Source: Chloridium humicola | Taxonomy: Eukaryota > Ascomycota > Sordariomycetes > Chaetosphaeriales > Chaetosphaeriaceae | Direction: 5' to 3' | NCBI GenBank assembly: GCA_027569505.1 | Contig: JAPDFF010000033.1 | Coordinates: 186,001 to 250,000, forward strand | Length of the DNA: 64,000 nucleotides | In this document: one piece after another, positions 35,040 through 45,544 of the stretch | How positions within the stretch are numbered: position 1 is the first letter of the stretch | Layout of the letters: the number at the start of each line of letters is the position of its first letter | Notes under the pieces: model-generated | Told to the model about the DNA's origin: nothing | The model's database searches: none | What the model saw: only the letters and a program-made list of their open reading frames with translations | Position numbers and translations under genes: made by a program

Positions 35040-37821
35040 CTAGAGCAAAATGACCTCCCTCTGCTCCCATGGCTGCACTGTCTGATCCAGAAACTCCGAG
35101 GTGTCTTCATAGAAACACCCAATCCTCTCAAACCGTCCTCCCTCTAGCCCCCTCAGTAGAAGCCCAAAGTAGCAGGTCTCCATCTTTTTCGGTCTTTCGA
35201 CATCCCACCTGTTCTTTGTCCAGTCCCTCTCGAACATCAGTAGCCCAAATACCTGCTCAGGCAGCGCCGCCTCGGTAACCTCCCCCTTCTCTCCTCCCTG
35301 AGGTCTCGTGCTCATATCTTCCAACATCTGTTTGTACCACTCTTGGACATCGTTACTTATTGGGGGCGCTGGCGCCATGTCTTGCCTCTTCAAGAGTGCC
35401 ACAACATCCGTCTTATCCAACTCGGAAAACGGGCCGCGAATTTCGACCGTCCCACCGGCCACGAGATCGAATGTCGACTTTCCCTCCACACTCTTGACCG
35501 AGCAGTTTAACACCTTGGCTAGGGGCGTCGCATCTTCGGTGATAGCATCGCATAGGATTGGCGCCTGGACCGAAGCCCATGACCACGTCGGTGCTGGCGG
35601 GAAGTCCTCCGCGTACTCCGGTCTCCTCCACCACTCCTGCGTCCTCGCAACCCACATCAAATCCTGCAACATGTTCTCCTTCCACAGCCCGGCGAGATAC
35701 CCCATGCCTGTCAACCGAGCCACCTCCCTCGCGATACCCGCAATGGCCGGCAACCGATCCGCCTGCAGCGTCAGCTTCCTCTTCGTATAGTCCTGCACAA
35801 TCCCCCTCCACGTCCCCAACAACTGCGCCGTGCGAAACACATCCATCCCATCCCCATTCTCTTCTCCCACAAGCGCCTGCGTCAGCCTCCGTACCCCCTT
35901 ATCCTTGGGATCACCCACCTTCCCCTCCTCTGTATAAAACCCCCCATCGCTCTCCACCGCCCTATTACACCGCCACGTCGCCCACCGTCCGAAGCTCACC
36001 ACCCTCGGACTCAACACCCTCTCCTGCAAACACCACGCCCTCTCCGCCACAGGATCCCTCATCGTCCCCAACATACTCACAGACTCCTCCATCAAATACA
36101 CCGTGCCCCTCTCCCCTTTCGGCAGCACGTCCCTCGCCTCCTTGAATGTCTTTGCTTCTGGATTCGGCAGCCGGTATTCAATGGGAACTAAACCCCTCCA
36201 CAACCCCTCTCCCTCGCTGTCTCCCTGCATCCCCTCTCTCTCTTCCCTCCTCCCCTCCATCTCCTTCACGCCCTTCTCGTCCCCTTTCTTTTCCTTTTTC
36301 TCATCTTCCTCCCCATCACCCTTAGCATCTCCCTCCCCCTCTCCCTCCCCCTCCCTATCCTCATCCTCCTTACCTTCTCCAGCTCGATACCCCCGATCCC
36401 CCAAAAACCCCTCCTCCACCCCTTTCGCCCTCGCAGCAACAAGCGTAATAAACGCCCCCTTGAAAATCTCCCCCATCCTTGCCAGCTCATGGAACTTGTC
36501 GTGCGCCTCATCCTGCACGATACACAGTGAGTCGACCCACAGGTACGGGATATCCAAATGCTGCGTGACAAGAACTGCGTCGCGGAGGGTGGGCGGGAGG
36601 GAGGATAGTGGAAATGATGTGTTATCATTGTAAGGGGAGAGGCGGGCGGCGAGGTTGAGAGTGGTCGTCTGAAAGGGCTGCGGGCCGCCCCAGACGTAGG
36701 AGAGGGCTGAGTAGCGAAAGGGGGTGGGACTGTCAGAGGTGGTAACCAGGCGAAGGGTGGTGCCGGCGGTTACGTCGATAAGGCGGGAGGGAGGGGCGAG
36801 GGTGGTGGGGGCGGGGCGGCAGGAGGCGCCGTGGTGGGTTTCGCAGGTTTGGAGCCAGGTTTTGAGTTGGGCGATGCCAGCTGGGGAGGCGGGAGAGGGG
36901 TTGGGGGGCCGGCTGGTGAGGTGTTGGGAGGCAGGGTTGTCTAAGGGAGGTCAGTTGGGGGGTTGTGGGAAGGGGGAAGGGGGGGGGCGGGGGGGGGGGC
37001 TTACCCCTAGCGGCGAAGACATAGCGCTCGGCGGTGATGACGCCGGCTGAGTGAAATACGCGGGCCTCTCTCAGCTCCTCCCGGGTGCGGATCTCCAGGT
37101 TGCCTTCTCCCAGCGTGAAGGTGAGCTTGTCAAAATCCCACAGGTTGGTCCCCTTCCGCGAGCTAATGGGAAAGACATCAAAGTCGAAGCGGTCCGATTT
37201 GACTCTCGTCAGAGTGCCCATGCAGTGCTCGACCAGTTCCATCCGCTCCTTCTCGTGCTCGCTTGGCCGGGCATACCAGGGAGCTTTCTCCTCGTAGGAG
37301 TGGAATTCCATGTTGGAGCTGCGGAAAAAGGTGTACAGCATGAAGGCGCACAAAGCGCAGCCACGCTGAGTGGCCTCAATGACACGCGAGAGGCGAAGCG
37401 GCCATTTGATGCACATGCGGTTGTGTTTCTCGGGACTGTCGAGCACGAACTTGAGGAGGGGCAGAATCCGGGTGACCGGGGCGCAGGACGGGCACCGAGG
37501 CTCGTCAGTAGGGTCGTCAATCTCGGCCTCGGGGGCAGCTTCCGATGCTTTGTCCTGCTCAGACCTTGGCTCCGGGGCGGGAATTGTGGTCCATGCATGG
37601 CAGGGGTGAATTAGGGGTGCCTCGGAGACACACTTCGGGCAGTAGTCGAAGTCGTTGCACTCCTGACAGTTATACCGGTCTTCGTGGCGAGGCACTTTAC
37701 GCCCACAGCAGTCGCAATAGTACCAGAACTCAAGAGATTCGGCGTTTTCAGTGTTGCCGTCACCTGCCTGAGCCTCTGGCTTCTCAGGAGTGACTTGGTC
37801 AGTCTTTGGGCGGTTTTCCAT
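35040..37821 (-). CDS. ZZ zinc-finger / HET-domain protein
   Basis: Predicted heterokaryon-incompatibility or cell-death effector. Exons 37821-37005 and 36940-35040 give 905 residues. An N-terminal ZZ-type zinc finger (about 36-75) has ligands C36, C39, C52, C55, C61, C64, H72 and H75. The HET domain begins near residue 350 with YSALSYVWGG and continues LPPTLRDAV and IPYLWVDSLCIVQDE, the canonical HET blocks. A highly charged Glu/Lys/Gly-rich insertion of about 80 residues follows AARAKGVEEGFLG, inside or just after the HET core. The intron is an almost pure C/T tract, seen as runs of G on the plus strand at 36970-37000. No NACHT or repeat domain is present. Which partner triggers it is unknown. 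Confidence 0.9.
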
Positions 37822-38073
37822 GATGGGTTTTGTCTGAGAGAATGGCAGTAAAGGTTAAGGGCGCGGGAATTGAGGTCAAAGATTATGGGGCGTTACAAGT
37901 TATATGCTGCCTGTTCATTCACCTAATGGGGCAGTGCAGGGCGCAGGAGAGGGAAGTGGGTTGCATAACAAGGCAGAGTCCATTTTAACCACTCAGAGAC
38001 GGGAAAAGCATCAGGATCAAGAAATGGCGATCCAGCCAATTGGGCAGAAACCACGCACTCATGTCTGTCAGCC

Positions 38074-39606
38074 CTAGGCAACTTCACCAAGCGGAGAGGG
38101 AGGACGAATCACTGGCAGCAGCTCAAACTCGCCCGCCTCCTCGTCTCGCAGATCATCAGTCCGGTACACCCTCCGCCACAAGATCTCCCCATGAGCCGGG
38201 TCCATCACAACGGCGTAGTGCGTGCCCCAGTGCGTAATCCACTCATGCCCGAGCATGTTCAGGACGTCGTCCAGACCAACTCCGTCAGCCTTGTGTCCTG
38301 ATTGTCGTGACTTTCTCTTCCTCGCACGCAAACGCTTCTCCCACACGTCCTTGACAGCTTCTTTCCGCTCGAAGGACTCATCAATAATCTCCGCCATGCC
38401 CGTGGGCCCCAAGCTCTGAGCAGTGGCATGGATCCGCCCGGGATCTGGTTCGTCGGCGACGTCGTGGTTGCAGGTGGTCAGGAACTCGTCGCTGCTCTGC
38501 ACCGACGCCTCGCGGTACCCCTTCTCAACCGAGTAGACCGTTGACGGCGTACAAAAAACAAGATACGCAGTCGTCGACCTTGAGCCCCTCAACTCATCAA
38601 CAATCTCCTCCACATCCTTTACCCCCTCTGCACCACCACCCACCCCCAGCTCCCCCCCTCCCTCCCTATCCCCACCAAGCAAATACCCCCTCAAGAAACT
38701 CGCCACCCCCCTCCTCCACCCCATCACCACCATCCCCAAATGCAACCACCTCCTCCCCCTCCTCCCCCACCCCTCCCCCTTTCCACCACCCGCCCGAAAG
38801 TTCAAACTCACACTCAACCCCCTCCTCACCCCCGTCAAAACACCCACCTGCCCGAAATACCCCACGCTCTTCGCCACCACCGGCCCGCCGTCATACTGCA
38901 CAAACTCGTACTCCACTACCAGCTGCCGCAGCATGTTCATGTCCCAGTCGAGCGTGCGGAAGTGTACCATCCGGGAGGACTGTCCGTCACCACCAGAGTC
39001 AGATGCCATCCGCACACCCCCAGATGTGCATGCCATGAGCAGATCGAGGACGACGTTAAAAAGAACGAGCATATCCCGCGGCACGCCCGTCGCACGGGCG
39101 ATGCCGGCGATCTCAGCTGTTTCTTCAACCGAGTGGACTTTGTGCAACAGCAGCCGGGAGAAGAAGCGGATAATGGCGGTGATGCGGCTGGTCGTGGTGG
39201 GGGGGGTGCTGGGTGGGAGGATGACGGCGAGGGCTTCGGCGATGAGGACATTGAAGTTGAGCGCGGCGACGGCGGGTGCGAGGGCGGTGGCCACGTGGTC
39301 GTAGCGGTGGGAGGGGGGATGCGAGAGGTTGATTGTGAAGATTGGGGGGGTGTAGCCTGTGATGAGGGATCGAGGAAGGGTGGTGGAGGAGGATTTGCGG
39401 GTTTTGGGGGCCGAATTTGTGGGTGAGTGAGGGCTTTGGGTTTGAGGGAGGGGCGGAGGCGGTGCGTTTTTGCGCGCTTCTTCGCGCTGGCGATGTCGAA
39501 GACCGGCGGACTGCATTTTGAGATTGGGGGATTGAAGGTGTCTGTTGTTGTGGTTGTTGTTGTCTGGTCGAGGTTGGGGTGCCCGGGTGAGGTTGTGAGA
39601 AAGCAT
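38074..39606 (-). CDS. Acid ceramidase / NAAA-like Ntn hydrolase
   Basis: Member of the cholylglycine-hydrolase superfamily related to acid ceramidase and N-acylethanolamine acid amidase, which hydrolyse amide-linked lipids. About 510 residues, intronless. The region TPPIFTINLSHPPSHRYDHVA is the typical N-terminal beta-subunit start. The autocatalytic nucleophile Cys lies in LLMACTSGG (about residue 193), followed by MVHFRTLDWDMN with the conserved Arg and Asp. C-terminal HEWITHWGTHYAVVMDP fits the family. Animal acid ceramidases are lysosomal with signal peptides; none is visible here, as in many fungal homologues. ATGs at 39606 and 39516 are both possible. The substrate is unproven. The coding strand turns from C-rich to G-rich along the gene. 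Confidence 0.8.
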   Translation of the reverse strand: MLSHNLTRAPQPRPDNNNHNNRHLQSPNLKMQSAGLRHRQREEARKNAPPPPLPQTQSPHSPTNSAPKTRKSSSTTLPRSLITGYTPPIFTINLSHPPSHRYDHVATALAPAVAALNFNVLIAEALAVILPPSTPPTTTSRITAIIRFFSRLLLHKVHSVEETAEIAGIARATGVPRDMLVLFNVVLDLLMACTSGGVRMASDSGGDGQSSRMVHFRTLDWDMNMLRQLVVEYEFVQYDGGPVVAKSVGYFGQVGVLTGVRRGLSVSLNFRAGGGKGEGWGRRGRRWLHLGMVVMGWRRGVASFLRGYLLGGDREGGGELGVGGGAEGVKDVEEIVDELRGSRSTTAYLVFCTPSTVYSVEKGYREASVQSSDEFLTTCNHDVADEPDPGRIHATAQSLGPTGMAEIIDESFERKEAVKDVWEKRLRARKRKSRQSGHKADGVGLDDVLNMLGHEWITHWGTHYAVVMDPAHGEILWRRVYRTDDLRDEEAGEFELLPVIRPPSPLGEVA

Positions 39607-39978
39607 GGAGGATGAGGAAGATGTTGCAGGGAACGCAAGGCAGTCAGGGCAAAATTGGTGATGTATTACTTGTTGGTGTTGAAGTGGAAAAGTGGTGGGT
39701 GTTGCAGGCAACAGAGGCAGGTGGGGCGGTCTGCAGGTGTGGAAGGTCAAGGAACTCTTGCAACAGAAGATCCATGAATGAGATGGCGACGGGACGAGTG
39801 ACCAACCACCTGTCTGGACTCTGGCCAGATGGCTGCCTAAATCCCACGAGAAACTCAGCCCCAAGAGCGCTCATTCGTTGGAAATTCTCCTAACCTTACC
39901 TGCACCCGTCTCGCCCCCTCCGTTTTGATGCCCCATCGTTTCGACACCTTCGTCCTGGTCTTTAACCTTTCGGTCTAG
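39607..39978. other. Intergenic region
   Basis: Upstream of the ceramidase-like gene; the frame of that gene stays open to 39864 but looks like leader sequence. Nothing else was seen. Confidence 0.5.
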
Positions 39979-40827
39979 CTACCTGTATGGCCCACCCAAC
40001 GACCCACGAAAGACCCAGACAAGGTCCACGTGCTCCTCCTTGGCTTCCAAAGCCCCTATCTCACGTAGTTCGTCATCCCATCTCGGCTCTACCCCCGGAA
40101 CTGCAGCCTTGTACACCTCTTCGGCCTCCCGGCTCAACCACCTTGCATAAATGACGCCTTCCTGCAATATCATCCCTGCTTGCCCCCCCTCGCCAGTCCT
40201 CTCCCGCTGTTCCTGTACCCACCCATGGCAGTATGGGGGGAAGCTTTTAGAGTTGGGAATATGCGGCCACCTCATGAACCCCTCAGGATCGTCGCAGGAA
40301 CTGGGCGGGTGATAGGTAGGGCCTACCAGTCCATGAAATAACTCGCGCTGAGCGTCTGTCACCGGATGCGCCAAGGAGACGGTAAAGAAGGACCGCCAGC
40401 CTCCAATCTGACTGAGGATGTGCTGCCGCCAGCATGGGGTTCAGGGGAACCAAGGTCCAGCATGCCGAGGGCCATGAGAAATACGGCGTAGTCCGGGGAG
40501 GCTCGGAACGCGTCGAGGACATCTTGATCCCACCACGCTGGAAGATGTGTTAGGAAGATGAAGCAACATAGAATCATTGGAGGGTATAAGTCTACTTATA
40601 ACCCAGAGAACCATTTCTGGGTTCTCGGCGATTCGGCCGCAGCCTACGTGGTTGCAGCCACAAGAGTTCTTGAAGAGGCTAACAAATTCTTTCCAGATTT
40701 GGTTGTCTGTGTTCTCTTCTCCGGTAGGCAACGGCTGGTCGAGAGGGACTCGCATTCGGGCAAGCATTGTAAGAGGATACCCGAACCTAACTCGACGCTG
40801 TTCGGGAGTCATTTTGGGGCGGGCCAT
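39979..40827 (-). pseudogene. Hypothetical protein gene with a single-base frameshift
   Basis: Not recognised. The first exon starts at 40827 (MARPKMTPEQRRVRFG) and has a Cys-rich patch CGCNHVGCG. A 58-bp intron with a CTAAC branch site probably follows ENPEMVLWVI, leading into WWDQDVLDAFRASP. After GSPEPHAGG the frame is lost: the evident continuation (QHILSQIGGWRSFF onward to the stop at 39979) lies in another frame, and the only fix is one missing base at about 40425-40430. No intron of credible length bridges the two frames. It is either a recent pseudogene or a sequence error; with one lesion only, both are open. Confidence 0.6.
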
Positions 40828-41191
40828 TATGAATTGATGCTAGGCGTGTGAAAAGGAGTTTAGGGCTGGACAGGTGACAAAGGAAAGAGACTTGAAGGGG
40901 GAAGAGGGGTAAATGGGACCACGTTCCTCTTCATACCTCTCCCAACCAACATGCCGTGTCAACAACAAGTGTCTGAAAACCCGGGTTAGGGTTCTCTTCA
41001 GGCTTTTGGACTTCGGATCTGACTCGGTTTACGAACTCATTAGCTCCGCCAAGATTGAGATGATGTTTCATTAATGATAATTGCCCTCCAGAAGTCCAAC
41101 TTCTTGAACAACTCAACATCTAACAAACCCAACACCAGAACTCAACCCCTCACACCCTTCCAACCTCACCTCACAACCCAAAAAAACCAAA
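40828..41191. other. Divergent intergenic region
   Basis: Shared upstream region of the frameshifted gene and the N-acetyltransferase gene, with a telobox-like motif at 40983-40993. Confidence 0.6.
40983..40993 (+). promoter_or_regulatory. Telobox-like motif GGGTTAGGGTT
   Basis: Exact 11-mer in a short divergent promoter region, about 155 bp from the minus-strand start and 200 bp from the plus-strand start. Confidence 0.5.
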
Positions 41192-42290
41192 ATGGCCACC
41201 TACACCCCCTCCCAACTCACCCAATACTTCACGCACATCCACCTCCCCCCTTTCGACCCCCAAACCGAAATAGCCACCAACCCCCTCAAATTCCTCACCA
41301 CCCTCCAAGCCTACCACATGGCCCGCGTCCCCTTCGAGAGCCTCTCTCTCCACTACTCCCCGCACCGCCTCCTCTCCCTCTCCCCGGACGACCTCTTCAC
41401 CAAAATCGTCACTCGCGGCCGCGGCGGCTACTGCATGGAAGTCAACACCTTCTTCGCCACCGTCCTGCGCAGCCTGGGTTTTACGCTGTACAGCGCGGGT
41501 GCGCGGGTTAGGGGCGCGGAGGGGTATAAGGGTTGGTATGTACATACCTCCCATCAACCCCCTGATACCCTGACAGTTATTGACAGTTCCCAGGGACCAC
41601 ATGGTCAACATCGTCACCATCAACCACCAACTCTCACAGCCGCAGCGGTACCTCGTCGACACCGCCTTTGGCTCCAACACCGCCCTCCACCCCATCCCAC
41701 TAACCCACAACCACACATTCCCCAACCTTCCCCCCTCCTTCGGCCGCCTGGAATACCGCCGTCTCGCAGAGCACACCGACCCCTCCCAACGCGCCTGGGT
41801 GTACAGTGTCCTTGAAAATGACGCGGCAGACTGGACAGAAATGTATTCATTTACCGAGACAGAGTTTTTCCCGGGGGACTTTGAGGTGATGAATTTGCGG
41901 ACGATGACGGCGCCGCAGAGTTTTTTTGTGCAGAGTGTTATGTGTATGTGGACTGCTCTCTCCCCTGCTCATGACACTACGGAAGGAGGGGAGCATGGGG
42001 TGAAAGGGGAAGAGCGGGTGGACGGAGGGGAGGGGAGTGAGGAGGAGGGTGAGGAGGAAGCGGTGAATGGGGAGAGGAGGCCGGTGGGGGTGGTGATTCT
42101 GCATCGGGATTATGTGAAGAGGAGGGTTGCGGGTGGGGACTCGAAGGGGGAGATTGTGGAGAGGTTGGAGAGCGAGGAGGAGAGGGTGAGCGCGTTGGAG
42201 AGGTATTTTGGGATTGTGTTGAGTGCGGAGGAGAGGAGGGGGATTAGAGGGTTGGCGAGTGAGTTGAGGGGGAAGGGGGGGCATGCGTGA
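41192..42290 (+). CDS. Arylamine N-acetyltransferase (NAT)
   Basis: Transfers acyl groups from acyl-CoA to aromatic amines or hydrazines; fungal NATs detoxify plant benzoxazolinones or anilines. Exons 41192-41535 and 41594-42290 give 346 residues. The catalytic triad is complete: Cys81 in RGRGGYCMEVN, His117 in GWDHMVN (created by the splice junction) and Asp137 in YLVDTAFG. The N-terminal VPFESLSLHY block is also typical. An acidic Glu/Gly-rich insertion (about residues 245-285) precedes the C-terminal part; a short unrecognised intron there is possible. The protein is longer than bacterial NATs (about 280) but in the fungal range. The acyl donor cannot be told by eye. Confidence 0.92.
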
Positions 42291-42928
42291 GAAAGGGGAA
42301 GAGTTGATACCCTGGGAGGACTGGAAAGGCAACCACCGAGCTGTGTGTTTCTCGGGTTGGAGATGGTTGTTCATCTTGACATCTCCGAGTGCGTCGCGAG
42401 TTGTTTCGAGTTGTCCGTCGGCGACATTTGGGACATCAGTTTGCGCTACCCAACACTTCAATTCTCTCTGAAATATCACGTCTTTGTATCGTATTAAGAT
42501 TTATTAATATCTATCAGCACGCTCTCTCGCATGCTCATCATCGGGAATCAGCCGATGACAACGGGGGTATAAGTGTCAAGTATCTCTCTGCACGCGTCGA
42601 CGCGTGCCCAATCCAAAGACCCAAAGGCAACCCAGGCCGATCCCCGTCAACATCAAACCAAGTGAGTGTGTGTGTGATGAGCAGGGCGTGAGCCCAGCTT
42701 CCTCCGGTCGTCGTCAGATCATGCCCGTTCCCCCAAATCCCGCCGGTATCTAAAACCACCTTTCTGCCTGCCTACCCACCCGCTCCGTATTACACCCTTC
42801 AGACATTAAGACTAAGGAAATATCCAACGTTGCGTTGTGTTGTGCCGACGCGCTGCGCCATGCTAATATCTTTTTAAAAACCAAAGAAAATGCGACTGTG
42901 TGCCGATGCAATGTTGCTCTCCTCTCCC
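42291..42928. other. Convergent intergenic region
   Basis: 3' flanks of the NAT gene and of the large disordered-protein gene. Nothing recognised. Confidence 0.55.
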
Positions 42929-45544
42929 TCACCACCCCGCATCAGACTTATAAAACCCCACCGCGCTCAACCTAACCTGTTTATTATTCTTAATCGACAC
43001 CGGCACCGGAAAATCCGCAGGCGAAATCGGCGAATCCGGCCTCGGAATACCCGCCTCCTCGTCCTCAGCCGGATCCTCAGGAATCTGATGCGGCAGATCC
43101 TTCTGTCCCTTGGGGCTTACCTCTGAGCCGCGGCGGGAGGTGGGCGGTTCCCTGCGAGACGGCCGGCGCGGTGCGGGGGCCGTCATGGCGCTGAGGGATG
43201 CCCGCTGCCTGCCAGGGGCAGTGCCAGACGACGATTTCTGGCTGCTGATCGAACTGGTCCTGCTGCCGCGGCGCTCGGGGTCGATTGCAGGTGGCACGGC
43301 GAAGCTGTCGTCGAAGTGGATGAAGTCGCTGATTTCTGAGCCTGGGGTGGTTGAGTCGTACATGGCGCGGTCGAGGGTGATCCGGAGGGTGTTATCCAAC
43401 TTGTCCTTCTTCTCCGCCCCCGCCTTACCAAAAGACTGCTGCCTTGGCCGCGCGGTCAACGTCCCCGACTCCTGGCGCATGGTGCTCCGCGACGACTGCC
43501 GCGACATGGCCATGCTGTCGTTGGTGATCTCGCGCCGCAGCTGGTTGTCCTCGCGGTCCATCTCCTCCTCGAACTCGGCGATGATGTCTTCGCGCATGCG
43601 GGCGCGCTTCATGCGCAGCGCGGCGAGCAGCATCTCCTCCTGGCGTGTGACCGCCATGAACCGCCCGCTGTTGGTGTCATTGATGCTGCTGGTAGCGCTG
43701 CCCCGGCGGCCGTTTGCCGCGCTGCCCAGGCTGGTGCCGCTGCGGATGGATCCGTTGTCGGGCGCCAGGGATGAGCGGTGGCTCTGCAGGTAGAGGTCGA
43801 CGGTTGTTGGAGATACTGGGTAGTCGGAAGGACGGGAGACCGAGGCGGACCGGGAGTCGCGGCGGCTGGGCGGGGCGGGGAAGTCAAAAGTCGACTCGCT
43901 GACCACCTCCTTGGGCGCCTTCTTGGGGGCCTTCGTGGGAGCGCTGGCGAGCTGCACTGGGGACTGCGAGGCATTCGAGACGGTGCGAGCCGTGGACGTC
44001 GTCGCGATCGACAGGCGAGATGTCTCGCGCACAAGCGGCTGGACCGGCTTCGCGGGTTTAGTGTTCAGCGAGCTTGTCCGGGGTGCTATCTTGGGCGCCT
44101 TTGCTGCTGGTGAGGAGCTGGTATTCGGGGAAATCTGTGGGCTAGGCGCAAAACTTGTCCGTTTTACCGCCTTATTGCGGCCGTCAAATGAGTCTACCGT
44201 GCTCTGCTGTGAAATCGGGGACCGCGGGCTCGTGGGGCTCAGTTGCCCATCACTGAGGGTCGGAACCGCGAGAGATGACTTCGACGAGATCTCGTAATCA
44301 TCCTCCGAGTCAGACGAAAGCGCCAAGACGCTGTTCTGCAGCAAGTCGATCTCCTGCAGACTGAGGTCTGTCCGTTTTGATGCCTTGGACGTCCTGGTGT
44401 GCCTGCTAGAGACGCTGGCGCAGTCTGCCGGCACCGGGCTCGGCATCCCGCCGCCTGGTAATCTGAATTCGGGCGTGCTGGGCGTCAAAGGCTGCTTAGC
44501 GGAAAGAGGTCGCGGGGCGCTGTTTGGGAAGGGAGAGAGGTATGCTTTCGCGGATTGACCCGGAATTGGTGGGGGACAAGAGGGGGGCAGCGAGGGCGGC
44601 TCAAGGCGGTAGTCGACGCCTTGGTACTCCTGGTCCATAGCGTCGGCGAATGTGCGCTGTTCGTAGTGGTCGTAGAGATGATACAAGTCGATGCTCGCCT
44701 TGGTTGGTTGCTGCTTGCCGGTGCTTGGCCGGGTGAGCGACCCGTGTGGCGATGACGGCGGCCTCAGCGACTCCTTGGTCAACGTCTTCCGGAGAGCCCG
44801 GTCGGTGCGCTGTGGCATTGGTGGCGGAGCCTGGTCCGAGGCGACCGAAACCATGGAAGGCGACTTGGGCAACCTGTCGTGCCCAAAAAGATGGGTTTTG
44901 CGGGAATCCGGACGGAGGTGGTTGGCTGATTTGTGTCTATGGAGAAGGGACGAGAGATCGAGCCTGGAGGGCTTCTTCTTGGGCTTCTTCAACTGCGGCG
45001 CCTCGGTAAACTGGCCGTCAATGTCAAGCAGCGCCTGGGCTTTCGAGGGGAGTCCCTTCGCCATGGCCGAGCTCGACGTCTGCTGCGATATTGCGAGCGG
45101 GAGGTTGGATTTGTCGTAGTATGACGTGATAGTCGAGCTGGACTGTTTCCGCCGCAGACTCGAGGCGTCCGTCATGCCGTCGGGTATCATCGACCCAGCC
45201 ACATCCGCGCGGCTGTTCAGCACCGCGGGGATGATCTCGGACTCCTGCTCCCATCGTCTTTCTTGCAGGCCTCTCGGGCCCAGCCGGCCGTCATGTGTCC
45301 GGACGTGGCCGCGCCCTCCATTTGTTGTGTCGGAGACAGCGACGCTGATTCCCGAGTTCGACTGGGTTTCCCAGCCCGGAACGGCCAGCGAGTCGACAGC
45401 GAGATGTGCGGTCCCCAGGATCTTCTGCGCCTTGGCCGTCAGAGGCCCTGTTGGCGTTATCGGTGTCGAGGCGAGCGGCGCGAGCGGAGCGTGCTTCGGT
45501 TTGCGGCCGGGCAGGGGAAAATGGAATTTCGAAGAGTGGCCCAT
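42929..45544 (-). CDS. Large intrinsically disordered protein, unknown
   Basis: 871 residues from the ATG at 45544 (MGHSSKFHFPLPGRKPK); the frame stays open to an ATG at 45667, which would add 41 low-complexity residues. Almost the whole protein is Ser/Pro/Thr-rich and disordered, with basic patches such as LKKPKKKPSRLDLSSLL and many SP/TP sites. One segment near residues 670-720 (MLLAALRMKRARMREDII, EFEEEMDRED) is a likely coiled coil. The C-terminus ends VRLSAVGFYKSDAGW. No enzyme domain is seen. Such proteins in moulds are often signalling or cytoskeletal regulators, but nothing here proves that. The very long gene-free upstream region fits a heavily regulated gene. Confidence 0.75.
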   Translation of the reverse strand: MGHSSKFHFPLPGRKPKHAPLAPLASTPITPTGPLTAKAQKILGTAHLAVDSLAVPGWETQSNSGISVAVSDTTNGGRGHVRTHDGRLGPRGLQERRWEQESEIIPAVLNSRADVAGSMIPDGMTDASSLRRKQSSSTITSYYDKSNLPLAISQQTSSSAMAKGLPSKAQALLDIDGQFTEAPQLKKPKKKPSRLDLSSLLHRHKSANHLRPDSRKTHLFGHDRLPKSPSMVSVASDQAPPPMPQRTDRALRKTLTKESLRPPSSPHGSLTRPSTGKQQPTKASIDLYHLYDHYEQRTFADAMDQEYQGVDYRLEPPSLPPSCPPPIPGQSAKAYLSPFPNSAPRPLSAKQPLTPSTPEFRLPGGGMPSPVPADCASVSSRHTRTSKASKRTDLSLQEIDLLQNSVLALSSDSEDDYEISSKSSLAVPTLSDGQLSPTSPRSPISQQSTVDSFDGRNKAVKRTSFAPSPQISPNTSSSPAAKAPKIAPRTSSLNTKPAKPVQPLVRETSRLSIATTSTARTVSNASQSPVQLASAPTKAPKKAPKEVVSESTFDFPAPPSRRDSRSASVSRPSDYPVSPTTVDLYLQSHRSSLAPDNGSIRSGTSLGSAANGRRGSATSSINDTNSGRFMAVTRQEEMLLAALRMKRARMREDIIAEFEEEMDREDNQLRREITNDSMAMSRQSSRSTMRQESGTLTARPRQQSFGKAGAEKKDKLDNTLRITLDRAMYDSTTPGSEISDFIHFDDSFAVPPAIDPERRGSRTSSISSQKSSSGTAPGRQRASLSAMTAPAPRRPSRREPPTSRRGSEVSPKGQKDLPHQIPEDPAEDEEAGIPRPDSPISPADFPVPVSIKNNKQVRLSAVGFYKSDAGW

